Assembly: GCA_902806085.1 (NCBI GenBank)
Contig: CADCVH010000108.1
Span: 1 to 64,000, forward strand
Origin: an uncultured Rubrobacteraceae bacterium
Lineage (GTDB): Bacteria > Actinomycetota > Rubrobacteria > Rubrobacterales > Rubrobacteraceae
DNA length: 64,000 bases
Reading direction: 5' to 3'
Shown: in pieces, positions 18,075-28,437 of the stretch
How the letters are laid out: every line of letters begins with the position of its first letter
Numbering within the stretch: position 1 is the first letter of the stretch
Translations under genes and position numbers: made by a program
Notes under the pieces: generated by a model
What the model was told of the DNA's origin: nothing
Databases searched by the model: none
The model's input: the letters and a program-made list of their open reading frames with translations, nothing else

Positions 18075-18689
18075 CTAGGATTCCTCCAGGCTGTTGAGCG
18101 CCTCCCCGGCGGCGCGGCGCAGGGCCCGGCTGGAATCCGTCTGGAAGACCTTCTGGAGGTCTCCGCGGGCCCTGGCGCGTTCGCCTGTGGCGGCGAGGGC
18201 TGAGGCGCGGTTGTAGTAGGCGATGGCGAGTTTGGGGTCGAGCTTTAGGGCGTGGTCGGCGGCTTCGAGGGCGGATTCCGGGTTGCCCGAGGCGTCGAGG
18301 CTGGCGGCGAGGGCGGAGTAGTAGCGGGGGAGGGGGCGGCGGCCCGTGAGGTCGTCGTAGAGGCGGGCGGCCTTTTCGTAGTCGCCGTTGCGAAAGGCGG
18401 TCCCGGCGCGGCGTTCCTCCGGTGTGACGGCGCGGGTCATCAGGGCGGTCAGGACGGCGGCGCCGCCGACGTAGACGAGGAGGACAGAGAGGTAGTTCTC
18501 CACCGTGGCGAGGTCCATGACGAAGGGGAGGCCCGCGACGAAGACGCCGGTGGAGAGGGGTGGGATCATGCGCAGGAAGAACTCCCTGTAGGCGCCCACG
18601 CGCAGGAGGTCGCGGTTCTGGCGCCAGATCAGGACGGTAAACACCGCCAGGATCAAAAGCGCCCCGAGCGTCGGGTAGAGGAGCCTCAC
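18075..18689 (-). CDS. Membrane-anchored TPR protein (downstream paralogue)
   Basis: About 204 residues starting at GTG 18689, which overlaps the stop of the upstream gene (GTGA). Three to four hydrophobic segments lead into two or three TPR repeats (for example PKLAIAYYNRASALAATGERARA). It closely resembles its upstream neighbour in layout and in the TPR sequence, so the pair likely arose by duplication. Predicted protein-protein interaction role at the membrane; partners unknown. Confidence 0.75.
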   Translation of the reverse strand: MRLLYPTLGALLILAVFTVLIWRQNRDLLRVGAYREFFLRMIPPLSTGVFVAGLPFVMDLATVENYLSVLLVYVGGAAVLTALMTRAVTPEERRAGTAFRNGDYEKAARLYDDLTGRRPLPRYYSALAASLDASGNPESALEAADHALKLDPKLAIAYYNRASALAATGERARARGDLQKVFQTDSSRALRRAAGEALNSLEES

Positions 18690-19288
18690 TTGAGCTCTTG
18701 GAGTATCTTCTTCGCCGCCGACCGGAACCGGCGCGGCATGTCCGCCTCGAGCGCCTGGTTCAGATCCTTGACGGCCCGGCTCTTCTTGCCCATCCGGCGG
18801 AGGACGAGGGCGCGGTTGTAGTAGGCGAGGCCGTACTCCGGATCGGCGTCTATGGCCTTTGTGGAGGCGTTGACGGACTCGTCGTAGCGCTCGGAGGCGC
18901 CCAGGGCGGCGCCGTGAAAGGCGTGGTTGCGGGCCAGCGGCCTCTCCTCGACCAGCTTCCCGTAGAGCTCGGCGGCCTGGGGGTAGTCGCCGCGGCGGAA
19001 GACGCCGTTCGCGCGGCGTTCCAGGGCGGGGACCGAGAGGAGGCTGGAGGCGATGATGAGGACGCCGAACACGGCCATCCACGCGAACACCACCCACCCC
19101 TGCGCGAAGGAGCGCACGAAGTAGAGGCTGATCGCCATCACCGCCAGCACGACGAACGGCAGGAACCGCCGCGCGAGGACGCCCCACGCCTTCGCCCGGG
19201 CCAGGTCCCTGTTCGCCGAGTAGATCGTCACCCCGCTAAAGACGACGATCAAGAAGATCAGGACTACCGGAACGGCGGCGGAACCCAA
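18686..19288 (-). CDS. Membrane-anchored TPR protein (upstream paralogue)
   Basis: A 200-residue protein from TTG 19288 with GGGAAGG upstream. The N-terminal membrane helices (VVLIFLIVVFSGVTIYSANRD) are followed by TPR repeats (PEYGLAYYNRALVLRRMGKKSRA). The Asn-Arg-Asp-Leu segment after helix 1 is shared with the downstream paralogue. The two genes overlap and are almost certainly co-transcribed. Confidence 0.75.
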   Translation of the reverse strand: MGSAAVPVVLIFLIVVFSGVTIYSANRDLARAKAWGVLARRFLPFVVLAVMAISLYFVRSFAQGWVVFAWMAVFGVLIIASSLLSVPALERRANGVFRRGDYPQAAELYGKLVEERPLARNHAFHGAALGASERYDESVNASTKAIDADPEYGLAYYNRALVLRRMGKKSRAVKDLNQALEADMPRRFRSAAKKILQELK

Positions 19289-19300
19289 GGCTATCCTTCC

Positions 19301-19885
19301 CTACGAACCCACGGGCGCCGGCTCCAGCCCCCGCAACACCCCGAGCGCCGGCGAGACCGAGTCCTCAAACTCCCCGTCCGAAAGCGCAGGACGCGCCCCT
19401 TCGACCGGGACCGATTCCTCAAGCTCGATCCAGGACTTGCACCCGCCGTAGCTCTCCCTAAACGGTAGCTCCACGGTCTCCGGCAGCACGTAAGTCCTCA
19501 AGACGAGCACCGTCAGAGGTTTCTTCGGCCGCCACTTGAAGCGGCTCTCGGCGTACTCGTGCGTCCACATGTGATGCTCGTTGAGGGCCGCCAGGTCGTC
19601 CGCCTCGGAGATCTCGTACGCCCCCTCGACCTCGGCGAACGACGAGAACCGCAACGGACCGTCGTCGGTAAGGTCGGGGATGTCGTCCATGATCCCGCGG
19701 TACTCCGGCTTTATGAGCTCGGGCCTCTGGTGCTCGTAGCCAGGCAGGAGCAAGAAGCGCGTCTTCGGCACGGCGAACGCCTTCTCCCTGATGCCGCCCT
19801 TGCGGACCACGAGCGCCGTGGCTCCGCGCTCAAGCGCCCTCACGGTCACGGCCCACTCCTTCAGCGTGTGGCGCAGAGAATCCAA
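19301..19885 (-). CDS. DUF1802 family protein
   Basis: A 194-residue protein from TTG 19885 with GAGAGG upstream. It matches the DUF1802 pattern: LKEWAVTVRALERG, RKGGIREKAF, then FLLLPGYEHQRPELIK. The family is of unknown function. It is divergent from fumC and 12 bp upstream of the TPR pair on the same strand. Confidence 0.8.
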   Translation of the reverse strand: MDSLRHTLKEWAVTVRALERGATALVVRKGGIREKAFAVPKTRFLLLPGYEHQRPELIKPEYRGIMDDIPDLTDDGPLRFSSFAEVEGAYEISEADDLAALNEHHMWTHEYAESRFKWRPKKPLTVLVLRTYVLPETVELPFRESYGGCKSWIELEESVPVEGARPALSDGEFEDSVSPALGVLRGLEPAPVGS

Positions 19886-19970
19886 AAGACCACCTCTCGT
19901 ATAATGCGACCGTCAAAGTTACACAGAGATTATATGACGCGAGCGTACCGGCTTCGACAGGAGGCTTCAC

Positions 19971-21368
19971 ATGACGCAGCACGACACCCCGCACCGCATA
20001 GAACGCGACTCGATGGGCGAGGTAGAAGTCCCCCGCGACGCCCTCTTCGGCGCCCAGACCCGCAGGGCCTTAGACAACTTCCCCATAAGCGGCATCCGCT
20101 TCCCGCGCCGCTTCATCGAGGCCCTCGGCGCCATAAAGCTCGAAGCCGCCAACGTCAACCACGAGCTCGGCGGCCTCGACGAGAACCTCAAAAACGCCAT
20201 CGTCGCCGCGGCCGAAGAAGTCGTCGAAGGAACCCTGGACAAAGACTTCGTCCTCGACATCTTCCAGACCGGCTCCGGGACGTCGACCAACATGAACGCC
20301 AACGAGGTCATCTCCAACCGGGCCGTGCAGACTTTAGGCGGAGAGCTCGGCTCCAAGGACCCCGTCCACCCCAACGACCACGTAAACCGCGGCCAGTCCT
20401 CAAACGACGTCATCCCGACCGCCATCCACCTCGCGGCCCTCATCTCCATCGAGCGCGACCTCCTGCCCGCCCTCCACAAGCTGCGCGACGCTTTGGGCGA
20501 CAAATCCGTCGAGTTCGACGGCGTGGTGAAGACCGGGAGGACGCACCTCCAGGACGCCACCCCGATCCGTCTCGGGCAGGAGTTCCTCGGCTACGCCGGC
20601 CAGATCGAACGCGGCATCCAGAGGATAGAAAAAGCCCGAGAAGACCTCTCAGAAGTGGCCCTGGGCGGCACCGCCGTCGGCACCGGCGTGAACACCCACC
20701 CCGATTTCGCCTCAAGGGTCTGCGAGAAGCTCAGCGCCCGCTTCGGCGTGGAGATCCGAGAGACAGAGAACCACTTCCAGGCCCAGAGCGCCATGGACGC
20801 CGCCGTCTTCGCCAGCGGCGCCCTAAAGACCGTCGCCGTAAGCCTCCTCAAGATAGCCAACGACGTCCGCTTCCTAGGTGCCGGCCCGCGGGCCAACCTC
20901 GCCGAGATAGCCCTCCCCGAGGTTCAGCCTGGCTCCTCCATCATGCCGGGCAAGGTCAACCCCGTAATAGCCGAGAGCGCCGCGATGGTCAGCGCCCAGG
21001 TGATAGGCAACGACGCAACCGTCGCCCTCGCCGGCGCCAGCGGCAACTTCGAGCTGAACGTCATGCTCCCCGTCATAGCCCACAACCTCCTCCAGTCCGT
21101 AGAGCTCCTCGCGAGCACCGCAGACAACTTCACCGACCAGCTCGTAGTTGGACTCCGGGCAACAGACCGCGGCCCCGCGCTCGTCGAGCAGGGCCTCATG
21201 CTCGCCACCGCGCTCGCGCCCGAGATCGGCTACGACAAAGCCGCCGACCTCTCCAAAGAGGCCTACAAGACCGGCAGGACCATCCGCGAAGTCGCCCGTG
21301 AGGAGACAGACCTTTCCGGGGAAGAGCTAGATCGTTTGCTGGATGCCCGGAAGATGACTGAGGCGTAG
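19971..21368 (+). CDS. fumC: Class II fumarate hydratase
   Basis: A 465-residue homotetrameric, iron-independent fumarase converting fumarate to malate in the TCA cycle. Hallmarks are TGSGTSTNMNANEV, GRTHLQDATPI, and the superfamily signature GSSIMPGKVNP with its catalytic Ser. The C-terminus ends LLDARKMTEA. A degenerate second copy of this C-terminal end lies 1.4 kb downstream beyond two toxin-antitoxin modules. Confidence 0.95.
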   Translation: MTQHDTPHRIERDSMGEVEVPRDALFGAQTRRALDNFPISGIRFPRRFIEALGAIKLEAANVNHELGGLDENLKNAIVAAAEEVVEGTLDKDFVLDIFQTGSGTSTNMNANEVISNRAVQTLGGELGSKDPVHPNDHVNRGQSSNDVIPTAIHLAALISIERDLLPALHKLRDALGDKSVEFDGVVKTGRTHLQDATPIRLGQEFLGYAGQIERGIQRIEKAREDLSEVALGGTAVGTGVNTHPDFASRVCEKLSARFGVEIRETENHFQAQSAMDAAVFASGALKTVAVSLLKIANDVRFLGAGPRANLAEIALPEVQPGSSIMPGKVNPVIAESAAMVSAQVIGNDATVALAGASGNFELNVMLPVIAHNLLQSVELLASTADNFTDQLVVGLRATDRGPALVEQGLMLATALAPEIGYDKAADLSKEAYKTGRTIREVAREETDLSGEELDRLLDARKMTEA

Positions 21369-21386
21369 CCTGTTCCGGCAAAGCAG

Positions 21387-21423
21387 TTGACCGCTTTGTT
21401 CGTAGTGTCGTAAAATGATACTA
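21387..21423 (+). promoter_or_regulatory. hicAB promoter with overlapping operator
   Basis: TTGACC (21387-21392), 18-bp spacer, TAAAAT (21411-21416), and ATG only 6 nt later, so the message is probably leaderless. An inverted repeat TAGTGTC-N7-GATACTA (21403-21423, one mismatch) straddles the -10 element, as expected for autoregulation by a HicB-type antitoxin. Confidence 0.65.
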
Positions 21424-21689
21424 TGAGCCTCAGCAGTAAGCAACGCAAGACGCTCCAGGCGGTCTTTGAAGATCCGGTGCGCTCGAACGTGGCCTGGGCC
21501 GACGTGGAGAAGTTGATTGGGGCACTGGAAGCTGAGGTAAGCGAGGGACGTGGTTCGCGAGTTCGTGTGTACCTGGGCGGGGTGCGGGCGGTGTTCCATC
21601 ATCCGCACCCGCAGAAGGGAACCGATAGAGGGGCGCTCAAATCGGTGCGGAGGTTACTGGTAGAAGCCGGGTTCGAGCCGGAGGAGTAG
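21423..21689 (+). CDS. hicA: HicA-like mRNA interferase toxin
   Basis: An 88-residue double-stranded-RNA-binding-fold toxin. The pattern SNVAWADVEKLIGALEAEV, GSRVRVYLGGVRAVFHHPHP with its conserved His, and ALKSVRRLLVEAGF fits HicA toxins that cleave mRNA. It is followed 4 bp later by hicB. Confidence 0.88.
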   Translation: MSLSSKQRKTLQAVFEDPVRSNVAWADVEKLIGALEAEVSEGRGSRVRVYLGGVRAVFHHPHPQKGTDRGALKSVRRLLVEAGFEPEE

Positions 21690-21693
21690 GGGA

Positions 21694-22014
21694 ATGTTGC
21701 AGCACAAGGGATACACGGGACAGGTCGAGTTCGATGATGAGGCGAGGCTCTTCCATGGCGAGGTGATCGACCTGCGAGACGTCGTCACCTTCCAAGGCAG
21801 GAGCGTCGAGGAGCTGGAGGAGGCGTTCCGAGATTCCGTGGACGATTACCTGAAGTTCTGCGAAGAGCGCGGCGAAGAGCCCGACAGGCCGTTCTCCGGG
21901 CGGTTGATGCTCCGGTTGTCACCGCAGCTGCATCGTCAGGCATATACGCGTGCCCGGCAGGAAGGCAAAAGCTTGAATCAGTGGATCTCGGAGAGGCTGG
22001 AGCAGGCCGGGTAG
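21694..22014 (+). CDS. hicB: HicB-like antitoxin
   Basis: A 106-residue antitoxin. The N-terminal partial RNase-H-like fold (YTGQVEFDDEARLFHGEVIDLRDVVTFQG) binds HicA, and the C-terminal ribbon-helix-helix (RLSPQLHRQAYTRARQEGKSLNQWI) binds the operator. A GGAGGAG-type site lies upstream. The toxin-first order is typical. Confidence 0.9.
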   Translation: MLQHKGYTGQVEFDDEARLFHGEVIDLRDVVTFQGRSVEELEEAFRDSVDDYLKFCEERGEEPDRPFSGRLMLRLSPQLHRQAYTRARQEGKSLNQWISERLEQAG

Positions 22015-22099
22015 CCTAACAGAAGGCTACTCCCGACTTCGAACATTCGTCTTCCGGCCCTGCCTTATGTTATATATCGGCCGCATACATCGGGGTTTC

Positions 22100-22354
22100 A
22101 TGGAGCGGACACGGATCTATCTGACGGAAAAGGAGCGCAGGGTGCTGGCGGCCATAGCCAGCCGCACCGGCAGGACGCAGAGCGAGTTGATCCGTGAGGC
22201 CGTGGATGGATTCATAGTTCGATACAGGGAAGGAAACCGGCTGGAGTTCCTCCGCGCCGCGCCGGGCATTTGGAAAGACCGCGACGACCTACCCGATTTC
22301 GAGGCGCTGCGCCAAGAGTTCGACGAGCGTGGCGAACCTACCGAAAAGCGATAA
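22100..22354 (+). CDS. vapB: VapB-like ribbon-helix-helix antitoxin
   Basis: An 84-residue protein from ATG 22100. The N-terminus RTRIYLTEKERRVLAAIASRTGRTQSELIREAVDG-type sequence is a CopG/RHH DNA-binding domain; the acidic C-terminus would wrap the toxin. A PIN toxin gene starts 3 bp after its stop, so the pair is one operon. Confidence 0.82.
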   Translation: MERTRIYLTEKERRVLAAIASRTGRTQSELIREAVDGFIVRYREGNRLEFLRAAPGIWKDRDDLPDFEALRQEFDERGEPTEKR

Positions 22355-22357
22355 CCC

Positions 22358-22741
22358 GTGGCCGAACGGTTGCTCATAGATACCGACGTGCTCGTCGAAT
22401 ACTTGAGGGGACGAGGCGAAGCCGTAGAGTATCTGGAAGGCCTCACCTCGGACCTCTACCTCTCGGTGATCTCGGTCGCCGAACTGTTCGCCGGCGTCAA
22501 AAGCGACGAAGAAGAGAAGGCCTTGGAGCAGCTTCTCCAGGCGTTCGTTATCCTGACCGTAACGGAGAAGGTGGCCCGCCTCGGTGGACGTCACCGCAGG
22601 CAGTACACACCCAGTCACGGCACCGGCTTGGCGGACGCCCTGATCGCCGCAACCTCCGAGGAGGGCGACGCGGGCCTCGTGACCTTCAACCGGCGTCACT
22701 TCCCGATGGCCTCCAGGATCAAAGTTCCGTATGAGCAATGA
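22358..22741 (+). CDS. vapC: VapC-like PIN-domain ribonuclease toxin
   Basis: A 127-residue PIN domain from GTG 22358. Acidic active-site residues are in LLIDTDVLVEYL, VAELFAG and GLADALIAAT, and it closes with LVTFNRRHFP. These toxins cleave tRNA or rRNA. All catalytic segments are intact, so it should be active. Confidence 0.88.
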   Translation: MAERLLIDTDVLVEYLRGRGEAVEYLEGLTSDLYLSVISVAELFAGVKSDEEEKALEQLLQAFVILTVTEKVARLGGRHRRQYTPSHGTGLADALIAATSEEGDAGLVTFNRRHFPMASRIKVPYEQ

Positions 22742-22745
22742 TCTA

Positions 22746-22835
22746 GAGATTGGCAAGGCTATCAGCGAGAGGGTTGAGCCATCGGGGTACCAACTTGGCT
22801 ACCTACTGGATGCTTGGAAGATGACCGAAGTGTAG
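22746..22835 (+). pseudogene. Degenerate duplicate of the fumC 3' end
   Basis: In one frame this reads GKAISERVEPSG...LLDAWKMTEV and stop, matching the fumC C-terminus GRTIREV...SG...LLDARKMTEA and stop. The last 33 nt are identical at 26 positions. It lies directly after vapC, so the hicAB-vapBC block sits between the intact fumC end and this displaced copy. Confidence 0.8.
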
Positions 22836-22878
22836 GTTAATTAGATGGCTAGAGGGATCTGGGGCGATCTTCTTGGCC

Positions 22879-24660
<1,782 letters not shown>

Positions 24661-24725
24661 GCGTTCTCCTGACAAACACCTCCCACCACACAAGGCTCTG
24701 ACGCGCGTGCGGGAGATCCGAGCAA

Positions 24726-24752
24726 CAAAAAAGGCCGCGCGATGCGGGCCTT
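24726..24752 (-). terminator. Intrinsic terminator of the TIGR02611 gene
   Basis: On the minus strand, AAGGCC and GGCCTT flank a GC-rich loop that can extend the stem, followed by TTTTTTG. It lies about 117 bp downstream of the stop at 24869. Confidence 0.75.
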
Positions 24753-24868
24753 CGAAGGAAGATTCTACCGCATAAAGCGCCGAAGACTACCCGCCCGGTG
24801 CCCGGGTGACGCCTTCAGGGATAGGACTTCTTTCGCTCGGCAACGCCTGCGGAACTCGAAGAGCGGGA

Positions 24869-25285
24869 CTAGAACAGGAGCAGGTAGGCCACGTAGAGGA
24901 ACACGCCGACCAGGATCGCGGCCACGACGACGACCGCTATCTTGCCGGCAAGGCCCGTCTTCCAGACGTCCCGGACGAACTGCCAGAGTCGCCGGAGGCG
25001 GACTTCGGACCAGTCCAGGAAGCGGGCGGCGGGGAGAAGCTCGCCGGCCAGGATCGCGAGCCCGAGGAAGACGGTGGCGAAACCGGGGCCCGGCAGGGGC
25101 GCCGTTAAGAGGCTCCCCACAGCGAGGATGGAGCCCAGGATCACGAGCACGATCCTGTTGACCAGATGCCCGGGCTCTTGCTGCCGGCGGTGGTAACGGT
25201 CCTTGAACCGGTCGCCCGGCTTGCTCTCCTTGAACTCTTCCCAATCGCCTTTGAGCCTCCCGATCATGCCCCGATCATTGCCCAT
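24869..25285 (-). CDS. TIGR02611/PGPGW-type membrane protein
   Basis: A 138-residue protein with three hydrophobic segments and the family block PLPGPGFATVFLGLAILAGEL, followed by an amphipathic Arg-rich loop and a last helix. The N-terminus is charged (WEEFKESKPGDRFKDRYHR). The family is widespread in actinobacteria and of unknown function. Its own terminator follows. Confidence 0.8.
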   Translation of the reverse strand: MGNDRGMIGRLKGDWEEFKESKPGDRFKDRYHRRQQEPGHLVNRIVLVILGSILAVGSLLTAPLPGPGFATVFLGLAILAGELLPAARFLDWSEVRLRRLWQFVRDVWKTGLAGKIAVVVVAAILVGVFLYVAYLLLF

Positions 25286-25446
25286 TTCGCCCCATTTAGC
25301 AACACCACCCGAAAAGGACAGGCCCGTTTCGGGCGACGTCGGCGCGACGGACGTCCCGTTCTTATCGTGAGGAGCTTTGCTACTTGGTAAGCAAAATTTG
25401 GCCTCTTAGACCCCGCCCGGGTGAAACCTTGGTCGAGGGGCAGGCG

Positions 25447-25647
25447 TGGGGGGGGAGGACGCACTACGAGCCCGGTGCGTCCTGCTGGACGGACCCGGCT
25501 ACGACCGATCCGGAGGGGGCGAAGGCCTTCTACGGCGGTCCCTTCTACGGCGGTCCCTTCTACGGCGGTCTGTTCGGCCGGGAGGCGGAGGACCTGCCCG
25601 CAGGGGACGCCGCCTTCGCCGTCTATGAGGGCGAGACGGACGGCTGA
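25447..25647 (+). pseudogene. Truncated VOC/glyoxalase-family gene
   Basis: The frame HYEPGASCWTDPATTDPEGAKAFYGG...LFGREAEDLPAG matches the start of actinobacterial VOC proteins of 130-260 residues, but it stops after about 65 residues. The expected single AFYGGLFG motif is expanded by a triplicated 15-bp unit. A run of eight G residues (25447-25454) precedes it, and the plausible GTG start is out of frame with the conserved part. The gene is most likely dead. Confidence 0.65.
25528..25572 (+). repeat. 15-bp tandem repeat, three copies
   Basis: TTCTACGGCGGTCCC is repeated at 25528, 25543 and 25558 (last copy ends CTG), inserting repeated Phe-Tyr-Gly-Gly-Pro inside the VOC frame. Confidence 0.95.
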
Positions 25648-25770
25648 TCCTGCTCGGTTCGCGAACCGCGCCGTCGGCGTCCGGCTGTCGGCCCGTCCCA
25701 TGAACCCTTCTCCTGCATCCCGGTGCCGGATGCGGTATACCGAAAGCGCAGTAAACATACGGAAAGAGGG

Positions 25771-26334
25771 ATGATGTCCGAATCTAACAACGGCGCGGGC
25801 CGCACGCAGGTGGCCACCCTCGGGGGCGGGTGCTTCTGGTGCACGGAGGCGGTCTACCTCGAGGTGCGGGGCGTCGAGAAGGTGGAGTCCGGGTACTCGG
25901 GCGGGTACGTGCCGAACCCGACGTACCGGCAGGTGTGCTCCGAGACCACGGGGCACGCCGAGGTCGCGCAGGTGACGTTCGACCCTGATGTGATCTCTTA
26001 CCGGGAGGTCCTCGAGGTCTTCTTCGCCACCCACGACCCGACGACGCTCAATCGCCAGGGGGCGGACGTGGGGGCGCGGTACCGCTCGGCTGTCTTCTAC
26101 CACGACGAGGAGCAACGGGAGGTCGCCGAGGCGGTCATCGCGGAGCTCGGGTCGCAGGGCATCTGGGACGACCCTATCGTGACGGAGGTCGTGCCGTTCG
26201 AGGAGTTCTACGTGGCGGAGGGCTACCACCAGAACTACTTCGCCAGCAACGGCCGTCAACCCTACTGCCAGGTCATCATCGCCCCGAAGGTCGCGAAGTT
26301 CCGCAAGGAGCACCTCGAAAGGCTAAAGGCTTAG
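25771..26334 (+). CDS. msrA: Peptide methionine sulfoxide reductase A
   Basis: A 187-residue enzyme reducing S-methionine sulfoxide in proteins. It begins with the catalytic GGGCFWC (Cys21) and includes [25 protein letters not shown] and [15 protein letters not shown] 25771 follows AAAGAGGG. Only one clear resolving cysteine (near the C-terminus, QPYCQV) is visible, suggesting a two-Cys mechanism. Confidence 0.95.
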   Translation: MMSESNNGAGRTQVATLGGGCFWCTEAVYLEVRGVEKVESGYSGGYVPNPTYRQVCSETTGHAEVAQVTFDPDVISYREVLEVFFATHDPTTLNRQGADVGARYRSAVFYHDEEQREVAEAVIAELGSQGIWDDPIVTEVVPFEEFYVAEGYHQNYFASNGRQPYCQVIIAPKVAKFRKEHLERLKA

Positions 26335-26370
26335 GGGTTTCGGCCCTCAGGGGATAGGGCGGGGGCGAAG

Positions 26371-28281
26371 GTGAAGAGGATGTTTGTCGTCTCGTTCGTC
26401 CTCGCCCTCTGCTCTTGCGGTCCCGGGACCGAGCCTCCGCCGGGAACTTCCGGCGGGGAGAACGTTCCCGAACGTACCGCCGAGGGGGCCGCGGTGGAAG
26501 AGGCCACGCCCAGGCCGGAGCCGGCGGGGGAGACCACGGCCTCGCTGGCCGACGGCGGTCGAAAAGACGAGACCGGGGGGCAACCCCCCGAGCCGGCGTT
26601 GCGGGGCGGGCCGGCGACGACGAGCACGGCGACGCGGGCGGCGGTCGGGACGAACGGGATGGTGAGCGCGGCCCACCCGCTCGCCACGCGGGCGGGGGTG
26701 GAGATCCTGGAGAGCGGCGGCAACGCCTTCGACGCGGCCGTCGCCGTGGGCGCCGCCCTGAACGTCGTCGAACCGATGATGAGCGGCGTCGGCGGGTACG
26801 GCGCCACGGTCGTCTACGACGCGGAGAAGGGGGAAACCCGCTTCCTGGAGACCGGCAGCAGGACGCCAGAATCCCTCGACCCTTCCGTGTTCCGGCCGCC
26901 GACGGCAGGATATCAGGAGAACCGCTGCGGCGGCCCGGTCGTCTCCACGCCCGGCAACCTCAACGCGTGGGAGCTCATGTGGGAGGAGTACGGGGAGAAG
27001 GAGTGGTCCCGGCTCTTCGGCCCGGCCGTGCGCTACGCCGACGAGGGGTTCGTCATCCGGGAGGAGACGGCGGGTTGGATCGGCTCGGAGTACTCCGCCT
27101 TTCCGGCGCACGCCCAGGAGATCTACGGCAACAACGGCGCCCCGCTCGGGACGGGCGACCGCCTCGTGCAAGACGACCTGGCCGGATCCCTCAGGCGCAT
27201 CGCCGAAGGGGGCGCGGGCGCGGTCTACGACGGCGAGCTCGGGCGGGCCATGGTCGCCGAAGCCCGCGAGAACGGCAGCTTCCTGACCGAAGAGGACCTG
27301 CGGGAGAACCGCGCCCGCTGGCGCGAGACCATAAGCTCGGACTACGGGGACGGGGAGATCGTCACGGCCGGGCCGCCTTCGACCGCCTGGGGCTCGCTCG
27401 TCCGGCTCGGCACGCTTGGAGAGCTCGACCCCGCCTCCCTCGGCCAGAACACCTCCCCCTACGTCCACGCGCTCACCGAGATCTCCAAAAACGCCTTCTC
27501 CCAGACCTCCCAGTACGCCGCCGACCCGCCCTTGAACGAGCTCTTCTCCGAAGGCCACTTCGCCGAACAGGCCGCTGCCGTGGACTTCTCCGGCGCCGCC
27601 CCCTACGAGCCGCCCGTAACCTTTGATTCGGCCACCAGTTGCTCCCCGACAGGCTACGTCCCCACCACGGAGGCCCCGGCTTCCGCCTCGGCGTCGGCGA
27701 GCGCGCAGGCGGGCGTCGGGCACACCACGCACTTCGTCGTCGCCGACCGGGAAGGCAACGTCGTCTCCTCGACACAGACCCTCGGCAACGTCTTCGGGAG
27801 CAAGCTGATGCCCGAAGGGACCGGGCTGTGGCTCAACGACCAGCTCGCCTGGAGCCGGTTCGAGCCCCGAGGCAACGTCTTCGACGTCTACCCCGGCCGC
27901 CAGACCCTCTACGCGCTCTGCCCCACGATAGTCCTGCGCGACGGCCGGCCCGTCGTCGCCCTCGGCACGCCCGGCGGGCGCACGATCCCGCAGACCACCA
28001 CGCAGATGCTGACGAACATGGAGACCTTCGACATGGACGTCCAGGAGGCCATAAGCGCCCCCCGCTTCAGCTTCGTCATCCCCGACCTCCTCGGCGTCGA
28101 ACCGGGGATACCGGCGGACGTCCGGGCCGAACTCGAAGCCCTCGGTCACGACGTCTACGTGGACGAGTTCGGCTTCGGCAACGCCCACGGCCTCACCATC
28201 GAGTACGACGGGGAGAACGACCCTAACCGATTCACCGGCGGCGCGGACCCCCGCGGCGAGGGCGCCGCGTCGGGGCTCTAG
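26371..28281 (+). CDS. ggt: Gamma-glutamyltransferase, lipoprotein
   Basis: A 636-residue Ntn hydrolase that cleaves gamma-glutamyl peptides such as glutathione outside the cell. A short hydrophobic leader ends in ALCSC (lipobox, Cys16), then an 80-residue Pro/Glu/Gly-rich linker precedes the enzyme. The self-cleavage and catalytic nucleophile is Thr452 in GHTTHFVVADREGN, and LGTPGGRTIPQT near the C-terminus forms the oxyanion region. A low-complexity Ala/Ser stretch sits just before the cleavage point. GTG 26371 is the start. A terminator follows. Confidence 0.9.
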   Translation: MKRMFVVSFVLALCSCGPGTEPPPGTSGGENVPERTAEGAAVEEATPRPEPAGETTASLADGGRKDETGGQPPEPALRGGPATTSTATRAAVGTNGMVSAAHPLATRAGVEILESGGNAFDAAVAVGAALNVVEPMMSGVGGYGATVVYDAEKGETRFLETGSRTPESLDPSVFRPPTAGYQENRCGGPVVSTPGNLNAWELMWEEYGEKEWSRLFGPAVRYADEGFVIREETAGWIGSEYSAFPAHAQEIYGNNGAPLGTGDRLVQDDLAGSLRRIAEGGAGAVYDGELGRAMVAEARENGSFLTEEDLRENRARWRETISSDYGDGEIVTAGPPSTAWGSLVRLGTLGELDPASLGQNTSPYVHALTEISKNAFSQTSQYAADPPLNELFSEGHFAEQAAAVDFSGAAPYEPPVTFDSATSCSPTGYVPTTEAPASASASASAQAGVGHTTHFVVADREGNVVSSTQTLGNVFGSKLMPEGTGLWLNDQLAWSRFEPRGNVFDVYPGRQTLYALCPTIVLRDGRPVVALGTPGGRTIPQTTTQMLTNMETFDMDVQEAISAPRFSFVIPDLLGVEPGIPADVRAELEALGHDVYVDEFGFGNAHGLTIEYDGENDPNRFTGGADPRGEGAASGL

Positions 28282-28308
28282 AGCTTTCAGCGGTCGGCTT
28301 TTTGGCGG
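28282..28308 (+). repeat. REP-like palindromic element, copy 1
   Basis: AGCTTTCAGCGGTCGGCTTT and continuing TTGGCGG resembles the element at 59829-59878 (AGCTTTCGGC...GTCGGCTTTTTG). It lies in the 3' flank of ggt. Confidence 0.4.
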
Positions 28309-28319
28309 AACGTCCAGGC

Positions 28320-28338
28320 ACGCCCGCCGGGCGTTTTT
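28320..28338 (+). terminator. Intrinsic terminator of ggt
   Basis: ACGCCC-GCC-GGGCGT hairpin followed by TTTTT, 40 nt after the ggt stop. Confidence 0.8.
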
Positions 28339-28437
28339 GCCCGAGGGCGAACGGGGAAAGGTGGTAAAGAAGCTGGTTCTCTGGTGGCCGGGAGGACTGG
28401 CCTCTACGACGTGTGTTCCGGCCGGAGAGGAGCGCAG

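Noticed and set aside
19896-19937. TATAAT (19898) and TTATAT (19930) as fumC/DUF1802 promoters
   Set aside because: Both hexamers lie between the divergent genes, but no -35 at acceptable spacing supports either strand.
25528-25572. CRISPR-like repeat
   Set aside because: Three directly adjacent 15-bp units without spacers are a slippage microsatellite; no CRISPR array or cas gene was seen anywhere in the window.
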